Shown piece by piece: positions 50,920-59,229 of a stretch of DNA of 64,000 nt (within the stretch, counting starts at the first letter, position 1; the number at the start of each line of letters is the position of its first letter). Position numbers and translations under genes: made by a program. The notes under the pieces are model-generated. The model made no database searches and was not told the DNA's origin. It saw only the letters and a program-made list of their open reading frames with translations. Source of the DNA: an uncultured Phascolarctobacterium sp. (GTDB taxonomy: Bacteria > Bacillota > Negativicutes > Acidaminococcales > Acidaminococcaceae); assembly GCA_900544795.1 (NCBI GenBank), contig UQWM01000008.1:16780-80779 (forward strand). Reading direction: 5' to 3'.

Positions 50920-52128
50920 TTATAATTTAATGATGCGGCGGCAGATATTCAAAGTGTCGCGGGCGATGACCAGTTCTTCGTTTGTGGGGATCACAAAGAT
51001 CTTGACACGAGCCCTTTTGATACTGATTTCCATCTGCTTGCCACGCAGTTTATTAAGTTCAGGGTCAACGCGAGTGCCCAGATATTCCAGGCCGTTACAA
51101 ATCTTATCGCGCATAAACGGCGAATTTTCGCCTAAACCAGCCGTAAAGATGATGGCATCGACGCCACCCATGGCCGCAACATAGCCGCCAATATATTTTT
51201 TTACTTTATAAGCAAAAATGTCGATAGCCAGCTGGCTGCGTTCGTCGCCACGGTTAGCAGCGCTTTCCAGATCGCGGAAATCACTGGACAGGCCGGAGAT
51301 ACCTAAAATACCACTGCGGCGGTTCAGATAGTCGTCGATCTGCTGGGCGTTCATATTTTCTTTTTCCATCAGGAAGGGAATGATGGCAGGGTCGATCTCG
51401 CCGGAGCGGGTGCCCATAACAAGGCCTTCCAGCGGCGTATAGCCCATGCTGGTGTCGATGGACTTACCGTATTTGATAGCTGCGATGCTGGCGCCGTTGC
51501 CTAAATGACAGGTGATAAAACGCAGATCGCTCATGTGCTCACCCATCATTTCGGCTGCCTGCTGGGCAACGTATTTATGGGAAGTACCATGAAAACCATA
51601 ACGACGCAGGCCGTATTTGACGTACATTTCGTAAGGCAGGCCATACAGATATGCTACTCTGGGCATGGTCTGATGGAAGGCCGTATCGAAAACAGCTACC
51701 TGCGGTGTATTATACATCAGGCGCATACAGGCCTTGATGCCGTACAGGTTCGGCGGATTATGCAGCGGGGCAATCTCGGCGCAGGCTTCGATGCCGTTAA
51801 GCACGTCGTCGCTGATCAGGACCGAGTCTGTAAAACGCTCGCCGCCATGCACGACACGATGACCAACAGCGTCGATTTCGTCCATGCTGTGAATAACGCC
51901 GTATTCTTCATTGGTCAGGGCGTCCAGCGCCATCTGGATACCGATGGAATGATCAGGGATCTCGGCGCTGATATCTACGGTATATTTGCCGGTAGGGGTA
52001 TGTTTTAAAACAGAACCTTCCATACCGATACGTTCGATCAGGCCTTTGGCCAGAACTTGCTCACCGTCCATATTAAGGAGCTGGTATTTGATTGAGGAGC
52101 TACCGCAGTTGACAACAAAAATAATCAC
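50920..52128 (-). CDS. ackA: Acetate kinase
   Basis: Makes ATP from acetyl phosphate in acid-producing fermentation. 402 residues: VVNCGSSSIKYQL, HRVVHGGERF, YGFHGTSHKYV, CHLGNGAS and FTAGLGENSPF are all diagnostic. A GTG at 52128 has GGAGG six bases upstream; the open ATG at 52149 would overlap that RBS, so GTG is preferred. No pta adjoins. Confidence 0.96.
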   Translation of the reverse strand: MIIFVVNCGSSSIKYQLLNMDGEQVLAKGLIERIGMEGSVLKHTPTGKYTVDISAEIPDHSIGIQMALDALTNEEYGVIHSMDEIDAVGHRVVHGGERFTDSVLISDDVLNGIEACAEIAPLHNPPNLYGIKACMRLMYNTPQVAVFDTAFHQTMPRVAYLYGLPYEMYVKYGLRRYGFHGTSHKYVAQQAAEMMGEHMSDLRFITCHLGNGASIAAIKYGKSIDTSMGYTPLEGLVMGTRSGEIDPAIIPFLMEKENMNAQQIDDYLNRRSGILGISGLSSDFRDLESAANRGDERSQLAIDIFAYKVKKYIGGYVAAMGGVDAIIFTAGLGENSPFMRDKICNGLEYLGTRVDPELNKLRGKQMEISIKRARVKIFVIPTNEELVIARDTLNICRRIIKL

Positions 52129-52249
52129 AGTTTTCCTCCATTTGTGCAAAATTTAGCTTGCGCTCATAGCACAATTTATTATATCATATAGTATACACTA
52201 TTTAAACAATAATCGCTAGTAGCAACATTATAAATGAGGGAGATATGCA

Positions 52250-53467
52250 ATGGAGAAAGCAATAGGTATAGTAGCAGAATATAATCCGTTCCACAACGGA
52301 CACGCCCACCATCTGCGCGAGGCCAAACGCCTTGCGGGCAACCGCCCCATCATCGCCGCTATGAGCGGCAGCCTTGTTCAGCGAGGCCTGCCTGCTTTGA
52401 CCGACAAATGGACCCGGGCCCAGATGGCTGTTTTAGGCGGCGTGGACCTGGTTTTAGAACTGCCTACAGTTTTTACCTGCCGCAGCGCTGAGTTTTTTGC
52501 TGCCGGCGCTGTCAAATTACTGGCAGCCACAGGCGTGGTATCGCATTTGGCCTTCGGGGCCGAGGCGGCCAACACCCAGCAGCTGATGCTGACGGCGGAA
52601 TTTTTGAACGAGCCGGTCTTTCAGGAGGCGCTGCACCATTATTTGGACGAGGGCCACAGCTACGCTAAGGCGTTGGAACTGGCTTTACTGGAAGAACCTA
52701 CTACTTTGGCGGTGGCCGAGCACCCCAATAACATTTTAGCACTGGAATACTGCCGCCAACTTCTGCACGGCGGGTATGATATCGAGCCGGTCGTGGTAAA
52801 GCGCCGCGGCAGTGGTTATAAAGATAAAACCATCAACGGCCCTATCGCCGGCGCCACCGCTATTCGCGAACATTACCGGGGGTACGGCATCGACGAGGCC
52901 CTGCTGGGCACAGTGCCTGCCACAACGGCCAAGCTGCTGCGCGAAGCCGACCTGCAGCATCGCATGGACATCAGCGATAAAATTTTGAACCATTTACTTT
53001 TATATAAGCTGCGTTCACTGACACCGGCACAAATTGCCGCCGCCTGCCAATGCAGCGAGGGACTGGAAAACCGTTTAGCGGAAGCTGCCGCCTGCACCAC
53101 CTTCCAGGACGTGGTGAGCGCCACCGTGACCAAGCGCTACCCGGCTTCAAGGGTCAGACGCCTTTTGATGCAGCTGTTATTGCAGCAGTACCGGGCCATG
53201 TTCGACAACGCTAAAGACCCGGCTTATATCCGGGTGCTGGCCTTTAATGATAAAGGCCGCGACCTGCTGAAAGAAATGCAGGACGCTGCCCAGCTGCCTG
53301 TTATCATCAAACTGGGCCGCAACGTCCTCGAAAAATACGGCGAAAAAGTCGAGCAGCAGCTTTCTGTCGATATTGCCGCTACCAACCTGCTGACGCTGCT
53401 GCAAAAAAACCATCAGCCTAAGTATAACAACGATTATATGACATCGCCTGTCTACATCAAAAAATAA
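52250..53467 (+). CDS. tmcAL: tRNA(Met) cytidine acetate ligase TmcAL
   Basis: Forms N4-acetylcytidine at position 34 of elongator tRNA-Met using acetate and ATP. IVAEYNPFHNGHAHHLREA contains the HxGH-type nucleotidyltransferase motif, followed by MSGSLVQRGLPAL. 405 residues, usual length. It diverges from ackA. Confidence 0.93.
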   Translation: MEKAIGIVAEYNPFHNGHAHHLREAKRLAGNRPIIAAMSGSLVQRGLPALTDKWTRAQMAVLGGVDLVLELPTVFTCRSAEFFAAGAVKLLAATGVVSHLAFGAEAANTQQLMLTAEFLNEPVFQEALHHYLDEGHSYAKALELALLEEPTTLAVAEHPNNILALEYCRQLLHGGYDIEPVVVKRRGSGYKDKTINGPIAGATAIREHYRGYGIDEALLGTVPATTAKLLREADLQHRMDISDKILNHLLLYKLRSLTPAQIAAACQCSEGLENRLAEAAACTTFQDVVSATVTKRYPASRVRRLLMQLLLQQYRAMFDNAKDPAYIRVLAFNDKGRDLLKEMQDAAQLPVIIKLGRNVLEKYGEKVEQQLSVDIAATNLLTLLQKNHQPKYNNDYMTSPVYIKK

Positions 53468-53489
53468 GCCCCGCAAGGGTAAATACACC

Positions 53490-53514
53490 AAGCCTTCCGC
53501 TATGCGGAAGGCTT
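53490..53514 (+). terminator. Terminator of tmcAL
   Basis: AAGCCTTCCGC/GCGGAAGGCTT, 11-bp stem with a 3-nt loop followed by TTTTAT. Confidence 0.92.
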
Positions 53515-53535
53515 TTTTATGCCATAAGCAAAAAA

Positions 53536-53557
53536 CCCACACGCCAAGGCGTGTGGG
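53536..53557 (-). terminator. Terminator of the coaD operon
   Basis: CCCACACGCC/GGCGTGTGGG 10-bp stem followed by TTTTTTG in the minus direction, 18 nt past the coiled-coil gene. Confidence 0.9.
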
Positions 53558-53574
53558 TCGGTTTTATGCAAAAA

Positions 53575-54180
53575 TCAATCTTCGTCCTCTTCTTCCATGG
53601 TCATAACGTCCATATCGCGTTGCGGATGGGCAGAAATGATGCTTTCACGTTCAGCATTGACGGAAGCACGGTTGTCGTTGACGGCCTGCAAGGCAGACTG
53701 CAAGCTGCCGCTCAAATAGCCCAGCATATCGTCGGCATATTGCAGCACATCGTGTTTGACACGTTCTACATAAGCATCGGCTTCGTCTTTCATATCCTGC
53801 TGGTTGCGCAAAGCAGTGCTCTTCACATCTTCAGCAAAGGCTTCAGCCTGTTTGGAAATCTCTTCCTGGCGCATCAGGCGTTCGGATTCAGATTTTGCCA
53901 GTTCTAAAATACGATCGGCTTCAGTTTTGGCCTGCAAAACAATATTATCAGCTTCTTCATGAGCTTTGGTGACGATGGCTTTCTGTTCTTCCAGCAATCT
54001 GGTAGCGCTTTTGACTTCTTTAGGAATCGCTTCCTTCAAATCATCCAGAATACCTGCCAGGTCACTCTCTTCAATAATGATCTTGTCGGTAAGAGGAATG
54101 CGGTTGGCCTCGGAAATAAGGTTATACATTTCGTCAAAAATCCTGTCTAAAGTCACGCTGGTGCTTCTATCAATCATCAT
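53575..54180 (-). CDS. Coiled-coil protein next to coaD (ATPase-like, DivIVA-like features)
   Basis: 201 residues, mostly one coiled coil: residues 50-150 with repeated Glu/Ala/Lys patterns such as AHEEADNIVLQAKTEADRIL, similar to ATP-synthase b-type stalks. Acidic tail MTMEEEDED. No membrane segment. It follows coaD by 16 bp, an arrangement I associate with Negativicutes and Clostridia. Exact role unknown, perhaps envelope or division scaffold. The ATG at 54180 is preferred over the TTG at 54189. Confidence 0.7.
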   Translation of the reverse strand: MMIDRSTSVTLDRIFDEMYNLISEANRIPLTDKIIIEESDLAGILDDLKEAIPKEVKSATRLLEEQKAIVTKAHEEADNIVLQAKTEADRILELAKSESERLMRQEEISKQAEAFAEDVKSTALRNQQDMKDEADAYVERVKHDVLQYADDMLGYLSGSLQSALQAVNDNRASVNAERESIISAHPQRDMDVMTMEEEDED

Positions 54181-54196
54181 CAAACTCAACCTCTTT

Positions 54197-54691
54197 CTAA
54201 TATTTTTCTTTGCTTACCACAAGGCTTTTGATCCGTTCTTCTACGCACTCGGGCACAAGACCATGGATACAGCCGCCGAAGGTTGCCAATTCCCTTACTC
54301 CGGAGGAGCTTAAAAACGAGTAATTGGCGTTGGTCATAATGAAGACCGTTTCTAAATTATTGTCTATTTTTTTTATGAGCAGAGCGCGCTGGAATTCATA
54401 TTCAAAATCCGAAAACGCACGTAAGCCCCTTACGATAAAAGGAGCTTTTTCCTGCTTGCAGAATTCATTTAAAAGGCCGGAAAAACAAGTTACTCTGGCA
54501 TTGGGAATGTGCTTGGTAGCTTCCCTGAGCATCTCAACCCTTTCCTCCATCGTAAACATTGCCTTATCTTTACCTGGATTATGGAAAACGCTGATAATGA
54601 TCTCGTCAAACATTTGGCTCGCCCGTTCAAAAATATCGAGGTGGCCATTAGTAACCGGGTCAAAACTACCCGGACAGATCGCTTTACGCAC
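54197..54691 (-). CDS. coaD: Phosphopantetheine adenylyltransferase
   Basis: Fourth step of coenzyme A synthesis. 164 residues: CPGSFDPVTNGHLDI with the nucleotidyltransferase GH motif, RGLRAFSDFEYE, and YSFLSSSGVREL at the C-terminal ATP site. Downstream of rsmD, as in most Firmicutes. Confidence 0.97.
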   Translation of the reverse strand: MRKAICPGSFDPVTNGHLDIFERASQMFDEIIISVFHNPGKDKAMFTMEERVEMLREATKHIPNARVTCFSGLLNEFCKQEKAPFIVRGLRAFSDFEYEFQRALLIKKIDNNLETVFIMTNANYSFLSSSGVRELATFGGCIHGLVPECVEERIKSLVVSKEKY

Positions 54692-54819
54692 TGTTTAACC
54701 TCCTAGAAGCTGCAACGCAGTCTGGTCATAAATTCACTTATCTAGCTTTCTATTCGACGTACGTTCCTGTATTCCTGCTATTTTTTTGCAAATTTATTTT
54801 ATTATTTTACACTATTTTG

Positions 54820-55377
54820 TTATGTTTTGGCAAATCTTATAAATGAAAGCAGAGTTTCGCCGTAGGTTTCCTGCCGCACAAGCTCAAAGCACGGTGCCAA
54901 AACCCCCATTTCATCGTGCCGGGAATGCTCGATGATCAGGTAGCCGCCCTCGCTGATAACGGGGAACTCTGCCAGTTTGGCCAGCACCTTCTGTACCCAG
55001 CCTTTGTTATAGGGCGGGTCGCAGAAAGCAAATTCAAAGCGGCTGCCCGCGCGGTATAAACTTTCGATAACACTGACAGCACTGCCCTTGATGACCTTGA
55101 CATCTGCTTCAGCACGGCATTTGACGATATTGCTTTGTACCAGCCGCAGTGATTCGCGGCTTTCGTCGATAAAAGTAACGCTGGCTGCGCCGCGGCTCCA
55201 CGATTCCAAGCCCAAATTGCCGGTACCAGCAAACATATCCAGTACCTGCGCGCCAATGATCTTGGTTCCGATAATGTTGAAGAGTGATTCCTTGACCCTG
55301 TCGGCCGTCGGACGCACATCCATATTTTTGGGCACAGTCAGTTTTAAGCCCCGTGCCTTGCCGGTAATTATTCGCAT
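54820..55377 (-). CDS. rsmD: 16S rRNA (guanine966-N2)-methyltransferase RsmD
   Basis: 185 residues. MRIITGKARGLKL start, VRPTADRVKESLFNII, SAM motif LDMFAGTGNLGLE and catalytic DPPYNKGW. Adjacent to coaD. Confidence 0.95.
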   Translation of the reverse strand: MRIITGKARGLKLTVPKNMDVRPTADRVKESLFNIIGTKIIGAQVLDMFAGTGNLGLESWSRGAASVTFIDESRESLRLVQSNIVKCRAEADVKVIKGSAVSVIESLYRAGSRFEFAFCDPPYNKGWVQKVLAKLAEFPVISEGGYLIIEHSRHDEMGVLAPCFELVRQETYGETLLSFIRFAKT

Positions 55378-55438
55378 TCAAAAAACTCCGCATCTGTAAT
55401 ATAATAAATATAACAAAGGACGCTAAAGGAGGCAGCAC

Positions 55439-57100
55439 ATGAACAAGAAAAAATTTATCCTGCTCGCACTGCTCTTGCTTTGCGCCTATTTTTACGAAAT
55501 GTTCGGCGGTATGCCCGCTACCGTCCCTTTCACGCCACAGCCTGTTAAAGCCGACTCGTCGCTGCTGCTGGCGCCGCTGGACAGCCGCCCGCCCTGCACA
55601 ACGCTGGTACATAAGCTGGGCGCTTTGGCGTCGCTGGACGTAGTACTGCCGCCTAAAGAACTTCTTGACAATTATAACACACCTGCCGCTAAAGAAAAAC
55701 TGTTTGCCTGGCTGGCGCAGGAGCTGCCTTTGCATCCGGCGGCTATCGTTTCTGCCGACATTTTGATCCACGGCAGTTTATTAGGCTCGCGCGTGCCCCT
55801 GGGCCTGGACGTCGACGAAGAAAACTTCCTTGGTTTCATCAACCGTCAGCACCGTCTGAACCCACAGGTCAACCTGGCTGTTTTTTCAGTCATCCCGCGG
55901 CTCCTGGTCAGCGACCAGTTAATACCCGACAGCTGGTATCAATGGCACTTGATGCGCTACGCTACCTTAAAGGATATGGCAGAGACCTTTGGCGACCCTT
56001 ATTTCACCAGTCAACTGCTGGAGATAGACGCCCGCATACCCGACGACATCAAGGCTAAATACAGCAACCTGTATGCCAATAACGACGCTTTTAATAAAAA
56101 ACTGGTGCAGCTGGCCGCTGCCGATGATATCACACTCGTCATCGGCCAGGACGATGCCCAGGCCTTCGGGCTGCCCAACCGTAACCGCAATCACGTGCTG
56201 GCTTATATGGAGCACGCCCAACTGGGAAACAAAGGGCTGGTTACCAGCGGTGCTGATGAAATAGCCATTTTGCTGCTGACCAGATATTACAACCAGCTGC
56301 ACGGCTTTACGCCGCAGATCTATGTGCAGTATTCTTCGCCGAAGGTAGCATCTAAAACCATGCCCTATATGCCCTGCTCTGTAGACGCCAGTGTGCGTGA
56401 CAAAGTAAGCTTTATCGGCGGGCAGCTGACGGACGATGCCGACCATGCTGATTTTATTTTATTTGTGCACTGCGGCGACGACGACAACGAACCTACAACA
56501 GCCATGCTGCATGATTTAAGCGAACTGCTGGCCGCAGGCAAGCACGTGGCCTTCGTTGACCAAACGGCCAATTACAAACCCGGCGAACTACTAACGCCCA
56601 AGCTTTTAGACGCCAGGGTTCCCCTCAGTAAGCTGGCTGCTTTTGCCGGCTGGAACACTTTAAGCAATTCACTGGGCACAGCCATCAGCCAGGCCACTAT
56701 TTTTACAGGCCAGCTAAAGCGGCTGCCAAACAGCGACCGGCCTTCACTGTATGCCCAAAACCTAAACTTTACCGTTGAACGGCTGTTGGACGACTATGCC
56801 TACCAAAAGCTGCTGCACTCGCGACTCACGACACTGCTGAAGCTCCAGGGGCGTACGCCCACCGATCTGGGTGACAACAAAATTTTTGCCGAACGGATCA
56901 TACAGGGCTTCCTGCAAAGGCAAAAGACCCAAATGTTGTACGGCGACCTGGGCCGAGCGCCCTTCTATCAGGCTGACGATGAGAATTATTTTCTGACCGG
57001 TATCGACATTGGCGTACAACTGCCCTGGACTCGGATTTTCGAAATCGACCTTACTACCGACTGTCATTTTGGCAAAGCCTCTCATACCAGTAATAGTTAA
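55439..57100 (+). CDS. DUF4127 family exported protein
   Basis: 553 residues with an N-terminal hydrophobic segment (KFILLALLLLCAYFYEMFGG), probably a signal anchor. LLLAPLDSRPPCTTLVHKLG and VSADILIHGSLLGSRVPL are hallmarks of DUF4127, a family of unknown function common in Firmicutes. IGQDDAQAFGLPNRNR suggests a conserved polar site. It diverges from rsmD and ends at its own terminator. Confidence 0.85.
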   Translation: MNKKKFILLALLLLCAYFYEMFGGMPATVPFTPQPVKADSSLLLAPLDSRPPCTTLVHKLGALASLDVVLPPKELLDNYNTPAAKEKLFAWLAQELPLHPAAIVSADILIHGSLLGSRVPLGLDVDEENFLGFINRQHRLNPQVNLAVFSVIPRLLVSDQLIPDSWYQWHLMRYATLKDMAETFGDPYFTSQLLEIDARIPDDIKAKYSNLYANNDAFNKKLVQLAAADDITLVIGQDDAQAFGLPNRNRNHVLAYMEHAQLGNKGLVTSGADEIAILLLTRYYNQLHGFTPQIYVQYSSPKVASKTMPYMPCSVDASVRDKVSFIGGQLTDDADHADFILFVHCGDDDNEPTTAMLHDLSELLAAGKHVAFVDQTANYKPGELLTPKLLDARVPLSKLAAFAGWNTLSNSLGTAISQATIFTGQLKRLPNSDRPSLYAQNLNFTVERLLDDYAYQKLLHSRLTTLLKLQGRTPTDLGDNKIFAERIIQGFLQRQKTQMLYGDLGRAPFYQADDENYFLTGIDIGVQLPWTRIFEIDLTTDCHFGKASHTSNS

Positions 57101-57110
57101 AAAAACTGCA

Positions 57111-57153
57111 AAACGGAACCCTTGCCAAAATTTTATTGGCACAGGTTCCGTTT
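57111..57153 (+). terminator. Terminator of the DUF4127 gene
   Basis: AAACGGAACC/GGTTCCGTTT with an inner TGCCAA/TTGGCA pair, followed by a T run. Confidence 0.88.
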
Positions 57154-57186
57154 TTTTCGTTTTGCGGCGACTACAGGGTTGACCAG

Positions 57187-57245
57187 CTTTTCTTCTCCCT
57201 CTCTTTTTTCTTGTTTTTTCTCTCCCTCTTCTTTTCGCCCCTCTT
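57187..57245 (+). repeat. Polypyrimidine tract
   Basis: Nearly 60 nt of C and T only (two G interruptions), followed 130 bp later by an AGGAGAAGAGAAGAAAA purine tract. Lies in a 325-bp gap between the DUF4127 gene and a small membrane protein; no gene seen in it. Confidence 0.7.
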
Positions 57246-57425
57246 AAAATCCTCCTTATTCTAAGGTTTTAATCAAAAGACATTAAGAAAGATAAAGATA
57301 AAAGAAAAATTTGTTTGAATAATCTTACTTCGCCCTTCTTTTGACTGCCTTAAAGTGTTATCATAGTAGTAGGAGAAGAGAAGAAAATATGCCGTTTACT
57401 GACTGCCAAAAAAGGAGATGACGAG

Positions 57426-57611
57426 ATGGATACTATTTTTTTCGGATTCACAGCTCTATCTTTAATATTATTGGGCATCGGCCTGATAAAACCACACTGG
57501 GTACTGCCGCTAAGCGTGCTGGAGCCCAAAACCAGAAGAAAGGCAGCGATCATTTATTTCGTCGTTTTTCTGACCTGTCTAGGTATTGCCTCCAAGCTGT
57601 CCTATCAGTAA
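57426..57611 (+). CDS. Small membrane protein
   Basis: 61 residues, two hydrophobic segments (about 3-22 and 42-56) with a basic loop EPKTRRKAA between. An excellent RBS (AAAAGGAGATGACGAG) precedes the ATG. Unrecognised family. Confidence 0.6.
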   Translation: MDTIFFGFTALSLILLGIGLIKPHWVLPLSVLEPKTRRKAAIIYFVVFLTCLGIASKLSYQ

Positions 57612-57667
57612 AAGTTGCTATCCGGCCAACTGCAATGCTCAGCACGGCCGCGTTTTGAGGATAGTTA

Positions 57668-57676
57668 TGCTATAAT
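57668..57676 (+). promoter_or_regulatory. Extended -10 promoter element
   Basis: TGCTATAAT (TG-n-TATAAT) lies 30 bp upstream of a 26-codon membrane-peptide ORF; no good -35. Confidence 0.4.
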
Positions 57677-57705
57677 TCATCAGCACAAAGAAAGTGGTTT
57701 AGCTT

Positions 57706-57786
57706 ATGGTATCGATATCAAGAATAATCATCTATGCTTTCATACTCTGGTTTTGCTATATGGCCTATCTGCTGAAGTTTAAATAG
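57706..57786 (+). CDS. Possible 26-residue membrane peptide
   Basis: MVSISRIIIYAFILWFCYMA then YLLKFK: one membrane span with a basic end. Preceded by an extended -10 promoter but only a weak RBS. A real small protein is possible; chance is not excluded. Confidence 0.35.
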   Translation: MVSISRIIIYAFILWFCYMAYLLKFK

Positions 57787-57932
57787 AACCATAGCTATAA
57801 CTATGCAAAAAAGCTAAAATAAACCTGAAAGCTTTTCAGCTTAAGTCGACGTGCTTACGCTTTATTCTTGATAGAATAACGGGCAAATCCATTTTTACAG
57901 ATCATTTTACCTATTAAAAAGCAAATAAAAAA

Positions 57933-57956
57933 AGCCGCAGTCCTAGGACTGCGGCT
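57933..57956 (-). terminator. Terminator of tRNA-Pro
   Basis: AGCCGCAGTCC/GGACTGCGGCT perfect 11-bp stem with a 2-nt centre and seven T in the minus direction, 12 nt past the tRNA CCA end. Confidence 0.92.
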
Positions 57957-57967
57957 AACTTTTTAAG

Positions 57968-58044
57968 TGGTCGGGGCGGCGAGATTCGAACTCACGGCCT
58001 CTTGTACCCGAAACAAGCGCGCTACCAAACTGCGCCACGCCCCG
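57968..58044 (-). tRNA. tRNA-Pro (anticodon CGG)
   Basis: 77 nt with encoded CCA. Acceptor CGGGGCG/CGCCCCG, D-arm with GGTAGCGC, anticodon stem CTTGT/ACAAG with loop TTCGGGT (anticodon CGG), T-loop GTTCGAATC. Reads CCG codons. Confidence 0.95.
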
Positions 58045-58130
58045 ACATGGGTTGCTGCACTTACTGCAACGTGAACATTATATAAAATAACAAATAGTTT
58101 GTCAATGTTATTTTTAATATTTTTTAAAAC

Positions 58131-58164
58131 AAAAGGCTTCTCTACAAATCAAGAGAAGCCTTTT
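58131..58164 (-). terminator. Terminator of the DnaA-N-like gene
   Basis: AAAAGGCTTCTCT/AGAGAAGCCTTTT 13-bp stem with an 8-nt loop, T-rich after it in the minus direction. Confidence 0.88.
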
Positions 58165-58172
58165 CGCTATTT

Positions 58173-58508
58173 TCAGCCTTGGGTAACTACACGTATATTA
58201 GTTACGTTAAATGCTTTCGCGATCGCCGGCAGGCATTCGCGTTCGATATTAGTACGGTGCAATTCGTTATCAGCGACCAGCATGATCCTAGGTCCGCTCA
58301 AATTGATATTATGAACGTTGCTTATCAGGCGTTTGAAGTTATCTTCTCCCAAAATTTCTTTCAATTTGGCGAGGCCTTCCATCAGATACGGCTTTTCTGT
58401 GGCCATACGCTGCTCCAGCGGAGTAAACGGCACTGTAACTACACGCGCATCTTTGGCCAGGACAAAATTTTCCTCATGCTCGCCCGGTACTACTAAGTCT
58501 TCTCTCAT
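58173..58508 (-). CDS. Small protein resembling the DnaA N-terminal domain
   Basis: 111 residues. From about residue 45 (LAKLKEILGEDNFKRLISNV, then NINLSGPRIMLVADNELHRT, NIERECLPAIAKAF) the pattern recalls the DnaA_N fold, which mediates protein contacts at the origin. No ATPase or DNA-binding domain. A stand-alone DnaA_N-like protein could influence replication initiation, but this is only a resemblance. Single gene with RBS and terminator. Confidence 0.45.
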   Translation of the reverse strand: MREDLVVPGEHEENFVLAKDARVVTVPFTPLEQRMATEKPYLMEGLAKLKEILGEDNFKRLISNVHNINLSGPRIMLVADNELHRTNIERECLPAIAKAFNVTNIRVVTQG

Positions 58509-58646
58509 GGCTATCCCTCCTTTGCTGCCTAAAGTTACTTACAAAGTTATTATAAATTATTGACGTTTTTCAGTCAAGCGAGCAGGATTATTATAACTAA
58601 TGGCGAATATATATATAATATTTTAAATACGTCAGGAGTTGTTACA

Positions 58647-59078
58647 ATGTCTTTTCTCCAGGAATTCAAAACATTCGCCATGCGCGGCAACGTTGTTGAT
58701 TTAGCAGTCGGCGTTGTTGTCGGTGGCGCTTTCGGCAAAATAACGTCCTCGTTAGTGGATAATATCATCATGCCGCCGCTAAGCCTTTTGTTCGGCAAAG
58801 TAGATTTTTCGGGGCTGTTCATCAGCCTGAACGGTGAGCATTATGCGACGCTGAAAGCAGCGCAGGACGCACACGCACCCATTTTGGCCTACGGAGCATT
58901 TTTAAACACCGTAGTCAATTTCCTGATCGTGGTTTTTGCGATCTTCGTTGTTATCAAACAGATCAACCGTATGTGCCCGCCGCCTGCTCCGGCTCCAGAT
59001 CCGCGTTTGTGCACCTACTGCAAAACTGCTATTGCTGATGACGCTACCCGTTGCCCCCACTGCACTTCACAGCTGTAA
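58647..59078 (+). CDS. mscL: Large-conductance mechanosensitive channel MscL with C-terminal zinc ribbon
   Basis: 143 residues. FLQEFKTFAMRGNVVDLAVG and VVVGGAFGKITSSLVDNIIMPP form the first membrane helix; FLIVVFAIFVVIKQINR the second. An added tail after APAPDPR has C-x2-C...C-x2-C (LCTYC, RCPHC), a zinc ribbon found in some Firmicute MscL proteins. The ATG at 58647 follows AGGAG; earlier starts lack one. Confidence 0.95.
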   Translation: MSFLQEFKTFAMRGNVVDLAVGVVVGGAFGKITSSLVDNIIMPPLSLLFGKVDFSGLFISLNGEHYATLKAAQDAHAPILAYGAFLNTVVNFLIVVFAIFVVIKQINRMCPPPAPAPDPRLCTYCKTAIADDATRCPHCTSQL

Positions 59079-59100
59079 AAACAAAATAACCTTTAACTTG

Positions 59101-59128
59101 AAAGGCGTTCTCATTGCAGAACGTCTTT
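59101..59128 (+). terminator. Terminator of mscL
   Basis: AAAGGCGTTCT/AGAACGTCTTT stem (one G-T pair), then TTCTAATTT. Confidence 0.8.
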
Positions 59129-59134
59129 TCTAAT

Positions 59135-59163
59135 TTGCGAAACCCGCCCATTCGTTGTATAAT
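59135..59163 (+). promoter_or_regulatory. Promoter of tyrS
   Basis: TTGCGA and TATAAT 17 bp apart, 67 bp before the tyrS ATG. The leader is too short for a T-box, unlike many Firmicute tyrS genes. Confidence 0.7.
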
Positions 59164-59229
59164 GTTTAGAAGATTTGCTTCTTCACTATTCATAAGAGGA
59201 AGTTTGCAGCAATATTAGGAGGTTATTTC

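Noticed and set aside
59080..59229. T-box in front of tyrS
   Set aside because: The leader is about 60 nt and lacks the T-box sequence and a terminator; a plain promoter is present.
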